64,000 bases of DNA, from the NCBI GenBank assembly GCA_031763025.1, contig JASSKH010000015.1, positions 248,001 through 312,000 of the forward strand. The letters run 5' to 3'. Both the position numbers and the translations under genes were made by a program. Source of the DNA: Macrocystis pyrifera (lineage: Eukaryota > Sar > Phaeophyceae > Laminariales > Laminariaceae). The notes below the pieces were generated by a model. That model was not told the origin of the DNA. It did no database searches and saw only the letters and a list, made by a program, of their open reading frames with translations. Positions within the stretch are counted from its first letter, which is position 1. Each line of letters opens with the position of its first letter. This document shows, piece after piece, positions 53,958 to 64,000 of the stretch.

Positions 53958-55190
53958 TGCAATACTATTGTTGTTGTGTGTGAGAACATCACCCGAAATG
54001 CGTACTACATTAGTATGTATTTGACCACCCCACACTCTTGGAGTTACAGCGTTTCCCTGCTGGCCAGATTGTTCTCCGACAACCCAATCTTCAGATGATA
54101 CTTACGCAAGGTCTGGACCTAACAACCGGTAGTAGTGGCAGTGTATTCTTCAAACCACACCGATCGTGAAACCCCTCTACACCCACCGACCATGCAGTGT
54201 TTCTTTGTACTCGTTTGCTGATTTTTCACACCAGGTACCTTATATATTTTTTCGCACGTCGTTATGTATGTACGACACAGATATATCGTTGATTTCCATC
54301 TCATTTGTTATCTTCGCCCTTTTTCTCTATCCCTCCTACGTTTAGACATCTGGTGTCACACAGCAAGCTCTTTATTCCTCTCCCCGATGTGGTCTGTGCC
54401 TTGGGCTTTTATTGCGGAAATACTTCAGTTCTTCGTTGCGCCTACACTCGTTAGGCGATCTCAGCAGTTGATTCCACACTTTTTTGTATATATTGCGTAA
54501 ATCCCCGCCTCATCCATCTTGAGATTCGAGCTCCATGGCTCAACGCTAAAAACAGAAGCGATACACTAGACCACGCGGGTCTTTAGATGAAAGGAATAGG
54601 CCAACAATATAAAAACCAACGAAACTCTTTCAGGGCACGACCCAGATCGGGTATAAGTATATGGAAGGTCGAACCCTAATAAATACCTGGTATAGTCTTT
54701 GTGTTTCTGTGCGGACATTATTTACGTAATCTACAGCAGATAGTAATGCTTCAATCGAATCTTTGGCCATGGACGGAGAAGTACAACATTAATAGTATCG
54801 TACGAAGCTTATGCACAGCAGTAATTATCTCATTGCTCACTTCCTCGCCGTAGTGGACAGAATTGTACGGGGTATCTGCCAAGGGTAAACTGAGGCTGTG
54901 TGATATCGCTCGGTATGCTGAAGATACTTCTGTATATTATAGAATATGAATGAAGACAACATACTTTGCAGTCAGCATGAATATTGTGCGATCGTACGGA
55001 TGTAAAAACCTTTTTGTAATACTACTGGGTGTAGAATGTATGGAGACCCCACGGACATGAGTCGCAGGGGTTCGTGCTTCCCCTGTGTGTGCCATACCGT
55101 TCTATATACCCAACTACATCAGTCCAACCCAGCGTCCGTTCTGATTTATTACTCTTTGCAGACAAAGCAATGAGTAAAGCAAGAAAGCAA
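53958..55190. other. Unassigned sequence
   Basis: No gene recognised. A degenerate tRNA-like stretch on the minus strand near 54530-54590 was considered and rejected. TACCTGGTA is at 54684. Confidence 0.35.
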
Positions 55191-55195
55191 GGGAA

Positions 55196-55305
55196 ATGCC
55201 AGCGTACCGGTGAATACCGGGTAAAGCAAGTGAATTGTCAACGTACCGGGTACGAGAATACCGTAACGGGTAGAACAAGTGAAATGCCAACGTACCGGGT
55301 ACGAG
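55196..55305 (+). repeat. Short tandem repeat, ~48-bp unit
   Basis: Blocks AACGTACCGGGTACGAGAA and AAGTGAAATGCCAACG recur two to three times with drift (AAATGCCAGCGTACCGG at the left end). Confidence 0.7.
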
Positions 55306-55429
55306 AAGACCACAACACCAGCTATGTTGTGAACATATGAGTCGTTGTATAGTTCTCAGTTTCAACGTAACTTTCATTCTGTGCTTTTACCCGAATAAAA
55401 ACCTGATTGCTGTACTGGACAGCTGACCG

Positions 55430-55735
55430 GTTTCACAGTAGTACTTCATGCCGGGAGGCAGCAGTGTTGATACTTGGCTGCGGCAGTATGGGACACTATT
55501 TTAGGGCCCAGGATCGAGGGAGATCTTGCCGTACGACCTATAGTATCATCAACAGTTAATTTCTTTATAATAGTATGAATACCATATAGAACGGCTTCAC
55601 AACAGTACTTTATGCCGAGAGGCAGTGGTGTTGATGCTTTGCTGCGGTAGTAAGGGACAACTAAGGCCCAAGGATCGAGGGAGATCTTGCCGTACGACCA
55701 ATAGTATTACCCACATATTTATATACATCCTCCAG
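55430..55735 (+). repeat. 164-bp tandem duplication
   Basis: Two units share CATGCCGGGAGGCAG / TATGCCGAGAGGCAG, GTGTTGATACTTGGCTGCGG and GGATCGAGGGAGATCTTGCC in order, with moderate divergence. Confidence 0.75.
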
Positions 55736-55825
55736 GTTGTTGTCGTGAGTTTTTTATACCAACGTCTTCTACCCAGCTTCACTCTGTTCATCCAGCTTCA
55801 AGTATGCCCCGTGTGAATATGGTGT

Positions 55826-55906
55826 ATGTGTGTGTTCTTCACATTAAACCGTTCTTCTACTCATCGACATTCAGCAATAATAGTGTCCGTGCTGATTCTT
55901 CACCCT
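55826..55906 (-). mobile_element. LINE 3'-terminal fragment, 80 bp
   Basis: TTCTTCACATTAAACCGTTC, CGACATTCAGCA and GTGTCCGTGCTGATTCTTC match the LINE 3' end on the minus strand. It is the only LINE trace right of 47.3 kb. Confidence 0.75.
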
Positions 55907-56009
55907 ACATATATACATACGGGTGTTGTGTAGTGCATCCAGCAGATACTGCTGTGTATGCGCTGTTTCAACGAGTCAACATGATAACTCGTCAAGATAG
56001 GAAGAGAGA

Positions 56010-56330
56010 TAGGCTCAAGGGTCCCTCGGGATCTTGCCATGCAATTTTAGTATCATGGATGTATTGTATACGTCCTCTATGTACGTTTGTGCAAAAAGTA
56101 GATGTACTGCGAGCCAAAGGGTCCCTCGGGATCTTGCCGTACAGCAGTTTTAGTATTAAGGACATATTGTATACGTCCTCTATGTACGTAGTATGTGTCA
56201 AAAGCGTGCTGCGAGCCACCTGCGAGCCAAAGGGTCCTTCGGGATCTTGCCGTACAGTTTTAGTATTATGGGTATTATATTGTATACGTCCTTTATGTAC
56301 GTTGTGTAAAAAAGATACTGCGAGCCACCC
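56010..56330 (+). repeat. ~100-bp tandem repeat, three units
   Basis: GGGTCCCTCGGGATCTTGCC recurs at about 56019, 56119 and 56232, each followed by TTGTATACGTCCTCTATGTACG. The GGGAGATCTTGCCGTACG core relates it to the duplication at 55430-55735, so both may descend from one array. Confidence 0.8.
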
Positions 56331-58347
56331 CCCCTGTACGCTTGTGGTTTAGTATTCAACCCCCCGTATATCGATAAATCAACCTTGTTCGGGAAATAAA
56401 TAAATAAAAACTGCAGGTACAGCGTACAGCAGCAGTATGGTTCCTGTATTTTCTCCCAAATTACATGCGCTAAGACTGATATTAATACCAATAGTGCACG
56501 GCAGTGCAGGTCATCAGCACTATTCTTTTAATCTTTTTGAGCATCGTGCGTAGTGTTTAGACTACTGATAGCATTGTAGAGACGGAGATACGGCTCTTCT
56601 GTGTAATTCCTTGTTGAGGCGCTTTTGCTCCGGGCGGCGGTAGACAAGTTTTCGTGGCATGGTAGGCTGATCAGTAACTACGTCCAGCTTCACACTTGGA
56701 ACCATCTATGGGAGGCGCTCATCCCGCAGTGATATTCAAAAGTACTCCCTACTGATGCTGTTTTGATACCACAGCAGCGAGATATTCTTCAACACCAGTA
56801 CATGTGATATGTGACAACGAGAATACTGACGGTTGATCAGGTTGGGCTGAATAATTGAGACGTACATATATTGACAGCCCACAGCAATACTTTCCATGGT
56901 AGTCTAAATGAATACAGCAGATGAATCAATTTACTACTCGGATTCCATGCCTTTCCGAACGCACCGGGCAGCTCGTCACTGGTATGCGCTATGTCATGCT
57001 TGCTACCGGTATCTCATTGGGTACATGTCCCTGGTCTTACATCGGTGGTCCCGCATATTACGGCATGCGCTGCGCGAGTTTTCTAGCTTTGGTGCGTGAC
57101 TTGAAGTCTATGTCAACCAGGGCGACACAGCAGCCTACCCCCCCCGATTTTGTTTTTTTCGCGCTCGAGGAAAAACGTACAGCAAGAATAATATAGCATT
57201 TTCGACTGCTGTGGATACGACATCAGAAAAAGAGAAGGATCACCACGGCGGTTGTGTTTCACCCCGCTCCATACCTGCTGGCCTGGTACTACTCAGGTTG
57301 GGCTGCATCGATATATCTAGCCCAAACCCTCCGGACACAGCAAGCCACACCTTCCTCCGTTGTGTGCAAGCTCATCATCGTCCAGCTGAAACTATGTCAC
57401 CCGGTGTGACCCGTGCCCCCCGAGGGCTTGCGTAGCCGATCTTCATCTGCTCCAGTTTTTTTTTTTTTGTCCTTTCCTCTTGTACTTGGCTGTCAGTCAG
57501 GTGTTGTACCTGATACTCGAGCGCAACGCTCGGTTGGTATACAACACAGAAAATGGTACGACCGGAGACATCGAAGAGAGTCAAACGTGCATCGGACTTT
57601 CCATGCATAATACGACGATTGGTTTATTACTACTGATGTAGTCTACAAGCATCGCGGCAAGAATACTAGTCACCAAAATATACGTGGTTCTCTTGAAAGT
57701 TCTATGTTTGCCAGCCGACAATGCACGGTGTTTGTTCAGGGGTTCATGGTTCTATAGGGTTACGTACGCCCAAACGGCGTAAGGCTCAACGTTGTTAGTT
57801 TCCGGTATCACCTAACCAGGCAACCGGTACACGAGAGCATGCGTGCATCAGTACGTACGGCACCTTTGGCTTGTATCGATACCTGTCGATTGCATTCGGT
57901 TTTGAAGACAATATGTGGTCAATAGCATGCAGTCATTTATTAACGAACGTGCATGAGTGTGCGATCATGAACAACGAGCGAACAGACGAGCACGAGCAAC
58001 AGGCAAACGGAGCACGAGCAACGAGTATGCCTTCATGCATTGACCAGATAAGTATCTTCAAAGTCTCACGAAACAAACACGCAGAGCACCATTGACAGCA
58101 TCAATACATAACAGCATATTGCACGTATCACCATCATACAAGGCAGGCAACAATAAAAACATGTGGATGTATGCATATACTAAGTAACTGGTATGCAATG
58201 AAGTATTATGCAAGATCAAACGTGGGATTATCCAAAGAACACGAGGACATTATTTCACAAGTTTGCAATCGCTCCGATCTCTTGCACACGTTTTGCGAAC
58301 ACTCCGATCTCCTGCAATGCACTTCGATCTCCCTGGGTTCATCATGT
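56331..58347. other. Unassigned sequence
   Basis: About 2 kb without a recognised gene or RNA. Plus frames at 56921-57196 and 57211-57435 have no family signature. Confidence 0.35.
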
Positions 58348-58905
58348 TACAGCAGGGTACAGCTCTCAGACGGTAAAAAGGAGCTGCGCTCGTTAGATCT
58401 CTGAGGCCGGCTCACCTGTTGTTTGGGAGTTCGAGGAAGTGCCTTCAAGCAGTAATGATCGGGTCGCACAGAATGTGGATCGATGTAATGCGGTAGATGC
58501 AAGCAGTCAGCGTGAACACTCAACGAAGCACCACAGACACGATGACGGGCACGACGGGCAAGGAAGGGCCCAAGGGGCTGGGGGTCGATAGGACAGGTAT
58601 CACAGATCACTTGGCTTTGACTTTCTTTCTTCACTCTTGGTGGTGTTTAGTAAGCACCGGGTGGTCCCTGAACCTCGTTACTGGCTCTGTACCCGAGACC
58701 GAAGGCGTTCCCACACCGGGGATCCTCCCTGCCCCTATAAGATCCGCCCAGAGGATGCTAACTAAAGCTTGCCCTCTGCCTATCGAATAGACCCGACGCG
58801 TGACCCTGATCAGGACAGTGGTCTCGCGCCGTATTATCCACCCCATAGCGCTGGTCACGACAGTCACAGCGCTATGAACCTCCCTCCCTGCCGTCATCCG
58901 CTGTC
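58348..58905 (+). mobile_element. TTACAGC family, short copy 3
   Basis: Starts at TTACAGCAGGGTACAGCTC and follows the other two copies closely up to CATCCGCTGTCACA, where it stops. At that point the longer copies have CCACCCGCTGTAACA and then continue. So this 558-bp form has weak inverted ends (TTACAGC/GCTGTCA) and may be a separate MITE, or a deletion derivative of the longer element. Confidence 0.7.
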
Positions 58906-58908
58906 ACA

Positions 58909-59790
58909 AACTAGGTGGCGAGAGCTTGCCGCCGGCGTCCTTCGGTATTCTTCCAAACCCGAAAAAAAAATATTTTTGGTTGTGTGTTGTTACACATGCG
59001 ACAGGTTGACGTTTTCAACTGCCGGGTTATTATTTTTGCGAGTACCGAAACATACGATGAGGATCGCAAAATACAAATACAGGCGCAAAGTAGAAAGTAG
59101 TCAACTAACTGTTGTTGTTGTAAAGACCTACGATAGTTCGTATGCAATTTTTTAATAGTTATCGTGCATAATTTTGTTGTCGCACAAGAAGTAATCCGCT
59201 CCTGTTGTTGTAATGTAAAATACCTGCTTGTGCTATACTATGCGAAGTTGTTGTGGGCCAAATGAGAAATGAGGTGGATGCGTGCTCTAGGGGGCAAAAA
59301 CGTGACTAAGTACTACGGAAAAATCATATCGTTTAGGGGGTATATATAGGGTAGCCCTATACTGATACCAGGCTCTACTGCTATAGTATGCGAATGACGA
59401 CGCTTTGTTGGCCAATGAAAAACATTTTGTGGGTTGTTACACATTCGACAGATTGACATGTGTTTTCAACTGGCGGGTTATTATTTGCGAGTACCGAAAC
59501 TTACGATGAAGATCCCAAACAAATATAGGCGAAAAGTAGAAAGTAACTGTGGCACAAAATGTAACCCACTCCTGTTGTACTGTAAAAGACCTGCTACAGT
59601 ATGCGAATGGAAACGCGAAGTACACCAAAAAAATATCATTTCAGCTCGTGCGACGATAGACGATAGACGCTCGATCTCGACAGAGACTCAGCCCACGGGC
59701 AACACGCTCGGTGGTGGGAAAGATCAACTAGTATAGATGACGGGCTCGAAGAAATGAGGTAGATGCATGATTTAGGGGGCAAGAGCTTGC
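58909..59790 (+). repeat. Repeat E, tandem pair
   Basis: Two direct units (about 58966-59300 and 59420-59780) share GGGTTATTATTTGCGAGTAC, GGCGAAAAGTAGAAAGTA and the closing GAGGTGGATGCGTGCTCTAG block with considerable drift. GAGCTTGCCGGCGGCGTC occurs at both outer edges (58919 and 59781), which may mark the unit boundary. Confidence 0.65.
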
Positions 59791-60039
59791 CGGCGGCGTC
59801 GTACGGTATCCTCCTAAACCTGAAAAAAGCCCATTTTTTGCCATTCGAGACGGATACAGCAGTAGTAGTACTCGTAGATAATGTTTTTCATCTATTTCGT
59901 GCACAGCAGCGGCCAATGCGCTGCACTGAGCGTAAGACCCAAGCCTCTGAGCCAACTCTTGTATTCATCGCCACCCTTGCACAACAAGACGGCACTACAG
60001 CAGTAGCAGCCACCTGGTCTGGTGTATAGACGCCTCCTC

Positions 60040-60240
60040 AACTCGGTATGGGATATGGGATTTGTTGGTGGTATGGTATATGGGAATATGGGATATGTTG
60101 GTGGTATGGTAGATGAGAATACGGGAAAACCACCGTATGTGGTATGTGTTGACGGTATGGTACGGGAAAAACACAGTATATGGTATGGTACGTTTACGGT
60201 ATGGTACCATGGTACGATGTCGTGGATGTATTATATGGCT
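60040..60240 (+). repeat. GGTATGGTA minisatellite
   Basis: Irregular repeats of GGTATGGTA and GGGATATG-type words, about 200 bases, with an open frame (60022-60555) created by the repeat. No evidence for a gene. Confidence 0.7.
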
Positions 60241-60457
60241 AAATTTGCCTGGTGGTATGGTATGTTTCAGTATCTAAGGTCCGTAAGGGCCGAATACGTC
60301 GTACGAATATCATCTGTATCGAGCTTATATATCGGCCATTGGCAACTGTTCGAAAATAGAAGCCTTGCGGACAGACATACAGACAGATTTGCATTTACTA
60401 AAATAGAGACTCAGTTCTACAAAACTGAGAATAAAAAACAAAAAAAACACGTCAGCT

Positions 60458-60790
60458 GTGACTTTTTCCAACTTTCTGCAAACGTTTACTCCACACCTTT
60501 TTTGTCACATTGGTACGAGTTTCTGGGGCCATCCCGACACCTTGAGCAAAGCTAGAGGGACGAGGAGCCGTGAACTTGACCTGTCTTCCCGATGGTGGAC
60601 CCCCACGGCGCACGCATCAACAAATGCTCGTACCATTGTGTCCGGGGCTAAAGGAAAAAATAGTTTATCGCGGATAGCCTTCTCCAAGTCCTTGCACAAC
60701 AAGCACACAGAGGCATACGAATAGACTAAACTGACTGTTCTTGTACTGATTGGCTACGGGGGGATCATGGAATCGTGCTCGTATTGTTGT
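60458..60790 (+). repeat. Dispersed repeat D, copy 2
   Basis: Counterpart of 49190-49520. The plus frame to HTEAYE at 60724 is open, and a 67-codon antisense frame (60505-60708) is open too. Conservation of neither frame is decisive. Confidence 0.7.
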
Positions 60791-61287
60791 ATTAAAATCT
60801 CAAAAACCGCGTCGGCTGTCAGGGTGCGTCTAAACAGAATCAAAATCGAAAATCGAAAATCGAATTGATAATAAACAAGACGCCAATTGGTCCCTGGTCA
60901 AAACATGTTCCCCTTCTTTTTTTAGGTTCCGAAAAAATGAACGATTTACAACCCAATGCCAAAATACAATTGACGGTTTTCAATCGAAAAGGATATCGAA
61001 AGCACTAACAGCAACAATTCAACTCGTCCTACTGGTCAGCGCAGCCAAGTCGAAATATCACATCGGGACCGCCGTACACAGCATCCAACCCACAACTAGC
61101 ACGGCAACACAGCCGCACAGACCCCCCGAAAACAGCCAGCAGGCGAACCACAACACCAGCCCCGACGTTCTCGGGCCTTTGTTTCCCGGCGTTTGAGCCA
61201 GAGCGAACATAGTTTGAGGAAATTTCAGTATGATACCAGATACCATACTTGTGAAACTCTGTAAAAATGGAATATAGACGAGATGTA
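60791..61287. other. Unassigned sequence
   Basis: A short AAAATCG repeat is at about 60840-60865. The minus frame 61058-61315 has two hydrophobic stretches but no recognised family. Confidence 0.35.
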
Positions 61288-61731
61288 TTACGCAGCTTGC
61301 AAAGTTGAGTATCAACTATTTAAACAGTCGAACTCACAGCTCACGTATTTCATAAAATTATAATTTTTAAAAAAAACTAAGAAAGCACGTCAGCTGTGAG
61401 TTGTTAAGATATGGTCTTGTATGAGATTGAAAGCCCGGTAACTACCTGGGTTTAGTCACGGGGAACGTATTTGTAGTACTTGGAAGGCGTATCTTAGATG
61501 GAAAACCAGGGGTTTTCCAGAGGAGCACGAGCTTGGTCTCAGTCTCCGCATGCACGAAAGGAATTAAACTGCTCTTCTTCTATAGCTAAGCAAACAACAC
61601 ATGTGAGTGCAATGTTTACCGACTTAAAAGGCAGACCTGTCCAGGGATACAAAGTGTCCCGCAACCCGGGATCTTAACGGAGTTCAACCGATCGGCAGAT
61701 CGGTCAATACTCAACTTTGCAAGCTGCGTGA
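61288..61731. mobile_element. DNA transposon with nested MITE
   Basis: Perfect 22-base inverted repeats, CGCAGCTTGCAAAGTTG... at 61291-61312 and ...CAACTTTGCAAGCTGCG ending at 61728, with TTA/TTCA outside. Relics of the family are at 23703-23790 and at the right edge of the window (63959-64000). Interrupted by the insertion at 61403-61679. Confidence 0.75.
61403..61679. mobile_element. Nested MITE (GTTAAGAT ends)
   Basis: A 277-bp insertion flanked by GAGTT on both sides (61398-61402 and 61680-61684). The intact site GTGAGTTCAACCG is seen at 63978-63990. Its ends GTTAAGAT and ATCTTAAC are inverted. No coding frame. Confidence 0.75.
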
Positions 61732-63182
61732 ACCGCGCGCGCGTTTTCCATTGTTTCCCTCGCGATTGACCACTGGCCAGTGACTCCCCTCGATGCCACC
61801 AGGGTCGACGAGGCGATAATACTTACAGCTGCTTCGATTTCCTATTGTTTTCGGTCAGTACCATTTCGCGCACTGAAACAGCAGATCGACACGTGAGGGC
61901 CGGGGTACACAAGACAGTCGAAAGCTGGTTTACAGCAGTTCACACATGACATGCACACCAAGACACTGGAAATTTTGAAAATTTGATTGCTCAGTGTAAA
62001 TGTTGCAGCTGGTCTTGACGTACAAGTACGTCTTGGTTGATGAATCTCACTATCGTACATGTTCTTGGCCTCTTTTGCTCTTGATATATGAAAAACACAG
62101 CAAGCAAACACTTTTAAAATAGCAGAAGGTGATCCATCAGCGCAGGAGATGATGTTCGTGTTTTCTGCAGGCAGGCTAGCGAGTGGCGCCTTTCGATGCT
62201 ACAGCTCCTTGTTCCATCTCAGACGTTCTACCAGGAAATACGATCACGAGAGCTTGACCCCAAAGCTCGCCCTGCACACGATGCCAAGAAGACTAAAACA
62301 AAGGCAAAAACTTAATGCGAGCGTCACTCTACAGCCTCCTGTCGTGTTGATGATTTCGAATCTCAACGAAGTCCGTCCTTGAATATGGTCCGGATCTTGA
62401 TTGGAGGATTTAGTAGATCCTTATGCATGAGTGTACCTAAACAATGATATAGAACGTAGTATTATTTGGCATGTTGTATATGGATTTTCAAACCACATCA
62501 GTACCAAGCTACGGATCTTGCTATTAGTACATCGTTCATACCGGTATAGAACTACTTACTTAGATATCACTATGAGCGTGCTCGGTTGGTATATCCCTGG
62601 CCTCTCAGAGCTCCCTTCATTACTTGCCAGACCTTTCCAGCGGGTCTTTGTTTTCTCCATTTCTCTTCGTACTTTCAGCCCTTCTTTCACTTTTTCTTCT
62701 TTCGTTTCGTGTGCGTGCGTGTACTCAGAGCACGGCGCCGCGGGCGAATTCGGCACCGTCGTTGGTGTCAGCGGGTGCAGGCGGGTAGAGGGAGGATTTC
62801 AAGGAGCGCGGTAGCCGCTTTCGTGCCTACGCGTCGCGTGTGCCTCGTGACCCGAGGGATGCATCAATAGGCTCTGTCTTGTCTCTATTTGTGATTTTTG
62901 ATAGAGTACGTACGAGTATTTAAGGATCGTTCGGGATTGTAAGATAATATTCAAACGGAGCTTATTTTTGCGACCGGGCTGAAAATTAAACCCAGCCCAG
63001 TCTGGGCACCAACATTGTCGAGCTGGCGAACGAGGTCCACGTTGAGCACCGGGCTTCACGCGAGGTGGGAGTCGGGGCTCACTGTGAAAGAGAGGGAGGA
63101 AAGCTTTACCAGGACCGAATCGGTGGCGAGATGGTCTCGAGAGGGGCGGGCGGTGTATGAGGCTGAGAGAGAACCTCTGCTG

Positions 63183-63213
<31 letters not shown>

Positions 63214-63958
63214 TTTTTTATTTTTACTTTTGACCGGTGTAAGGTGTTCCAATCAGCTAGAAAAATATTACACGAGAGGGGACGGGGATTTTTTTGCCTT
63301 TCCGAAAATTTCGGTTTCATTTTCATTGTTTTTGCTGTGTTGCTGTGTCGTGCTGTGCTTTATCTTTCGTACATACGAGTACAGACACAGAGCACATCGA
63401 CAGAAGAAAATACGTACCCTACCTGGGGTATGTACGTATGTACGACATGTGAGCGAGCGTAGCGGGAAACAGCCCGCGACGCGAAGCGTATACATGGCGT
63501 CCGAACTGTCTTCTCCTTAAGCATGGCGGGGAGGCTGTTGGCATTATCAAGTCGCCAGTTTGCAACTAGCCACATGAAAAAAAAAAAAAATCGTGGACCT
63601 CTGTCCGCTTCGCACAATTTGATTTACTTTCCCCGTCTGAGCGAGTGTAGCGGGCGGCGTAGGCGCCCGCAGAGCGAAGCGCCTTGTATCATGTACTGCA
63701 TAGTAGTTGATGATAAAACACCGAGTTCTTAAAAACAACTACAAGGAAGCCCGATACATGTACCTGCCCAGAGCCGAAATGATTAACCCTCGCGGTTCGT
63801 GTCCCCTCCGGCGCCACTTGAGCCCCCGGAAGGTCGAAACTTGACAATGGAGAGCACTGCAGTAACCATTTTGTCCTCCACTTTGAATTTAATTGAGCGT
63901 CGCTCGAGCTACCGCTTGGAGCCGTCTTCGAGAGCTTGCTTGATGATTTTATAAAAGG
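61732..63958. other. Unassigned sequence
   Basis: No recognised gene. Several plus frames around 62431-62870 and 63015-63520 lack domains. T-rich tract at 63184-63235. Two related GC modules (GAGCGAGCGTAGCGGG and GAGCGAGTGTAGCGGG) are at about 63451 and 63640. Confidence 0.35.
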
Positions 63959-64000
63959 TTAAGAAAGCACGTCAGCTGTGAGTTCAACCGATCGGCAGAT
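63959..64000. mobile_element. CGCAGCTTGCAAAG TIR family, partial copy at window edge
   Basis: AAGAAAGCACGTCAGCTGTGAG followed directly by TTCAACCGATCGGCAGAT equals 61380-61402 joined to 61685-61700 without the nested insertion. The copy continues beyond the window. Confidence 0.7.

Noticed and set aside
54530..54595. tRNA-like stretch on the minus strand (GTGGTCTAGTG and a B-box-like GCTCGAATCTC)
   Set aside because: The anticodon and acceptor stems do not pair in standard geometry; at best a highly decayed tRNA fragment.
60022..60555. 177-codon frame with Tyr/Gly/Met-rich repeats
   Set aside because: It is a translation of the GGTATGGTA minisatellite and runs into unrelated sequence.

Overview
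The window is eukaryotic, repeat-dominated DNA, and I recognise no intact host gene in it. It carries retrotransposons found only in eukaryotes (an RTE-type LINE with APE endonuclease and reverse transcriptase, and a DIRS/Ngaro-like tyrosine-recombinase element), tRNA-derived SINEs with poly-A tails, several MITE-like DNA transposons and a short interstitial CCCTAA telomeric tract. The mixture suits an alga or another protist better than a compact fungal genome. I cannot name the organism from the sequence alone.

Layout. 1-1546 is a dispersed transposon-like repeat whose inverted partner lies at 50034-51552, with a shorter third copy at 58348-58905. 1547-9300 is mostly unique DNA with stretches that look like decayed coding sequence, plus diverged direct repeats (6387-8985). 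9331-9623 is an inverted repeat enclosing telomere-like units. 12.6-14.7, 18.1-19.2 and 20.5-21.7 kb hold 5'-truncated LINE copies. 22.4-25.5 kb holds a SINE interrupted by a Mutator-like MITE, GTCCCG-rich repeat clusters, a tRNA-Glu-like sequence and a 237-bp tandem duplication. 25.5-28.2 kb is a mosaic of LINE pieces in both orientations.

28177-34636 is the DIRS-like element: a 300-bp direct repeat, a gag-like protein with a CCCH finger, reverse transcriptase, RNase H, tyrosine recombinase and the second direct repeat. 34.7-35.5 kb is LINE debris, 35.46-37.17 kb an array of AATTGTCCGGACAATT-type units in opposing orientations, and 37.8-40.8 kb alternating SINEs and LINE 3' ends. 40786-45515 is the nearly full-length LINE, broken only by one stop codon and one frameshift. 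45.5-47.9 kb is more LINE and SINE debris, including a poly-A retroposon nested in a LINE. 48.4-64 kb is lower-density sequence with a hAT-like MITE, other MITEs, tandem duplications, minisatellites and a MITE inside a MITE.

Functionally these are parasites layered on each other. The LINE supplied endonuclease and RT for its own (CAA)n-tailed copies. The SINEs have poly-A tails, so they probably used a different LINE. The MITEs depended on transposases not encoded here. The most unusual pattern is a short perfect palindrome, CTATTAATAG (core TTAATA). It recurs far more often than chance, and in several repeats it sits exactly where a copy differs from its sisters: inserted hexamers, deletion junctions and truncation points.
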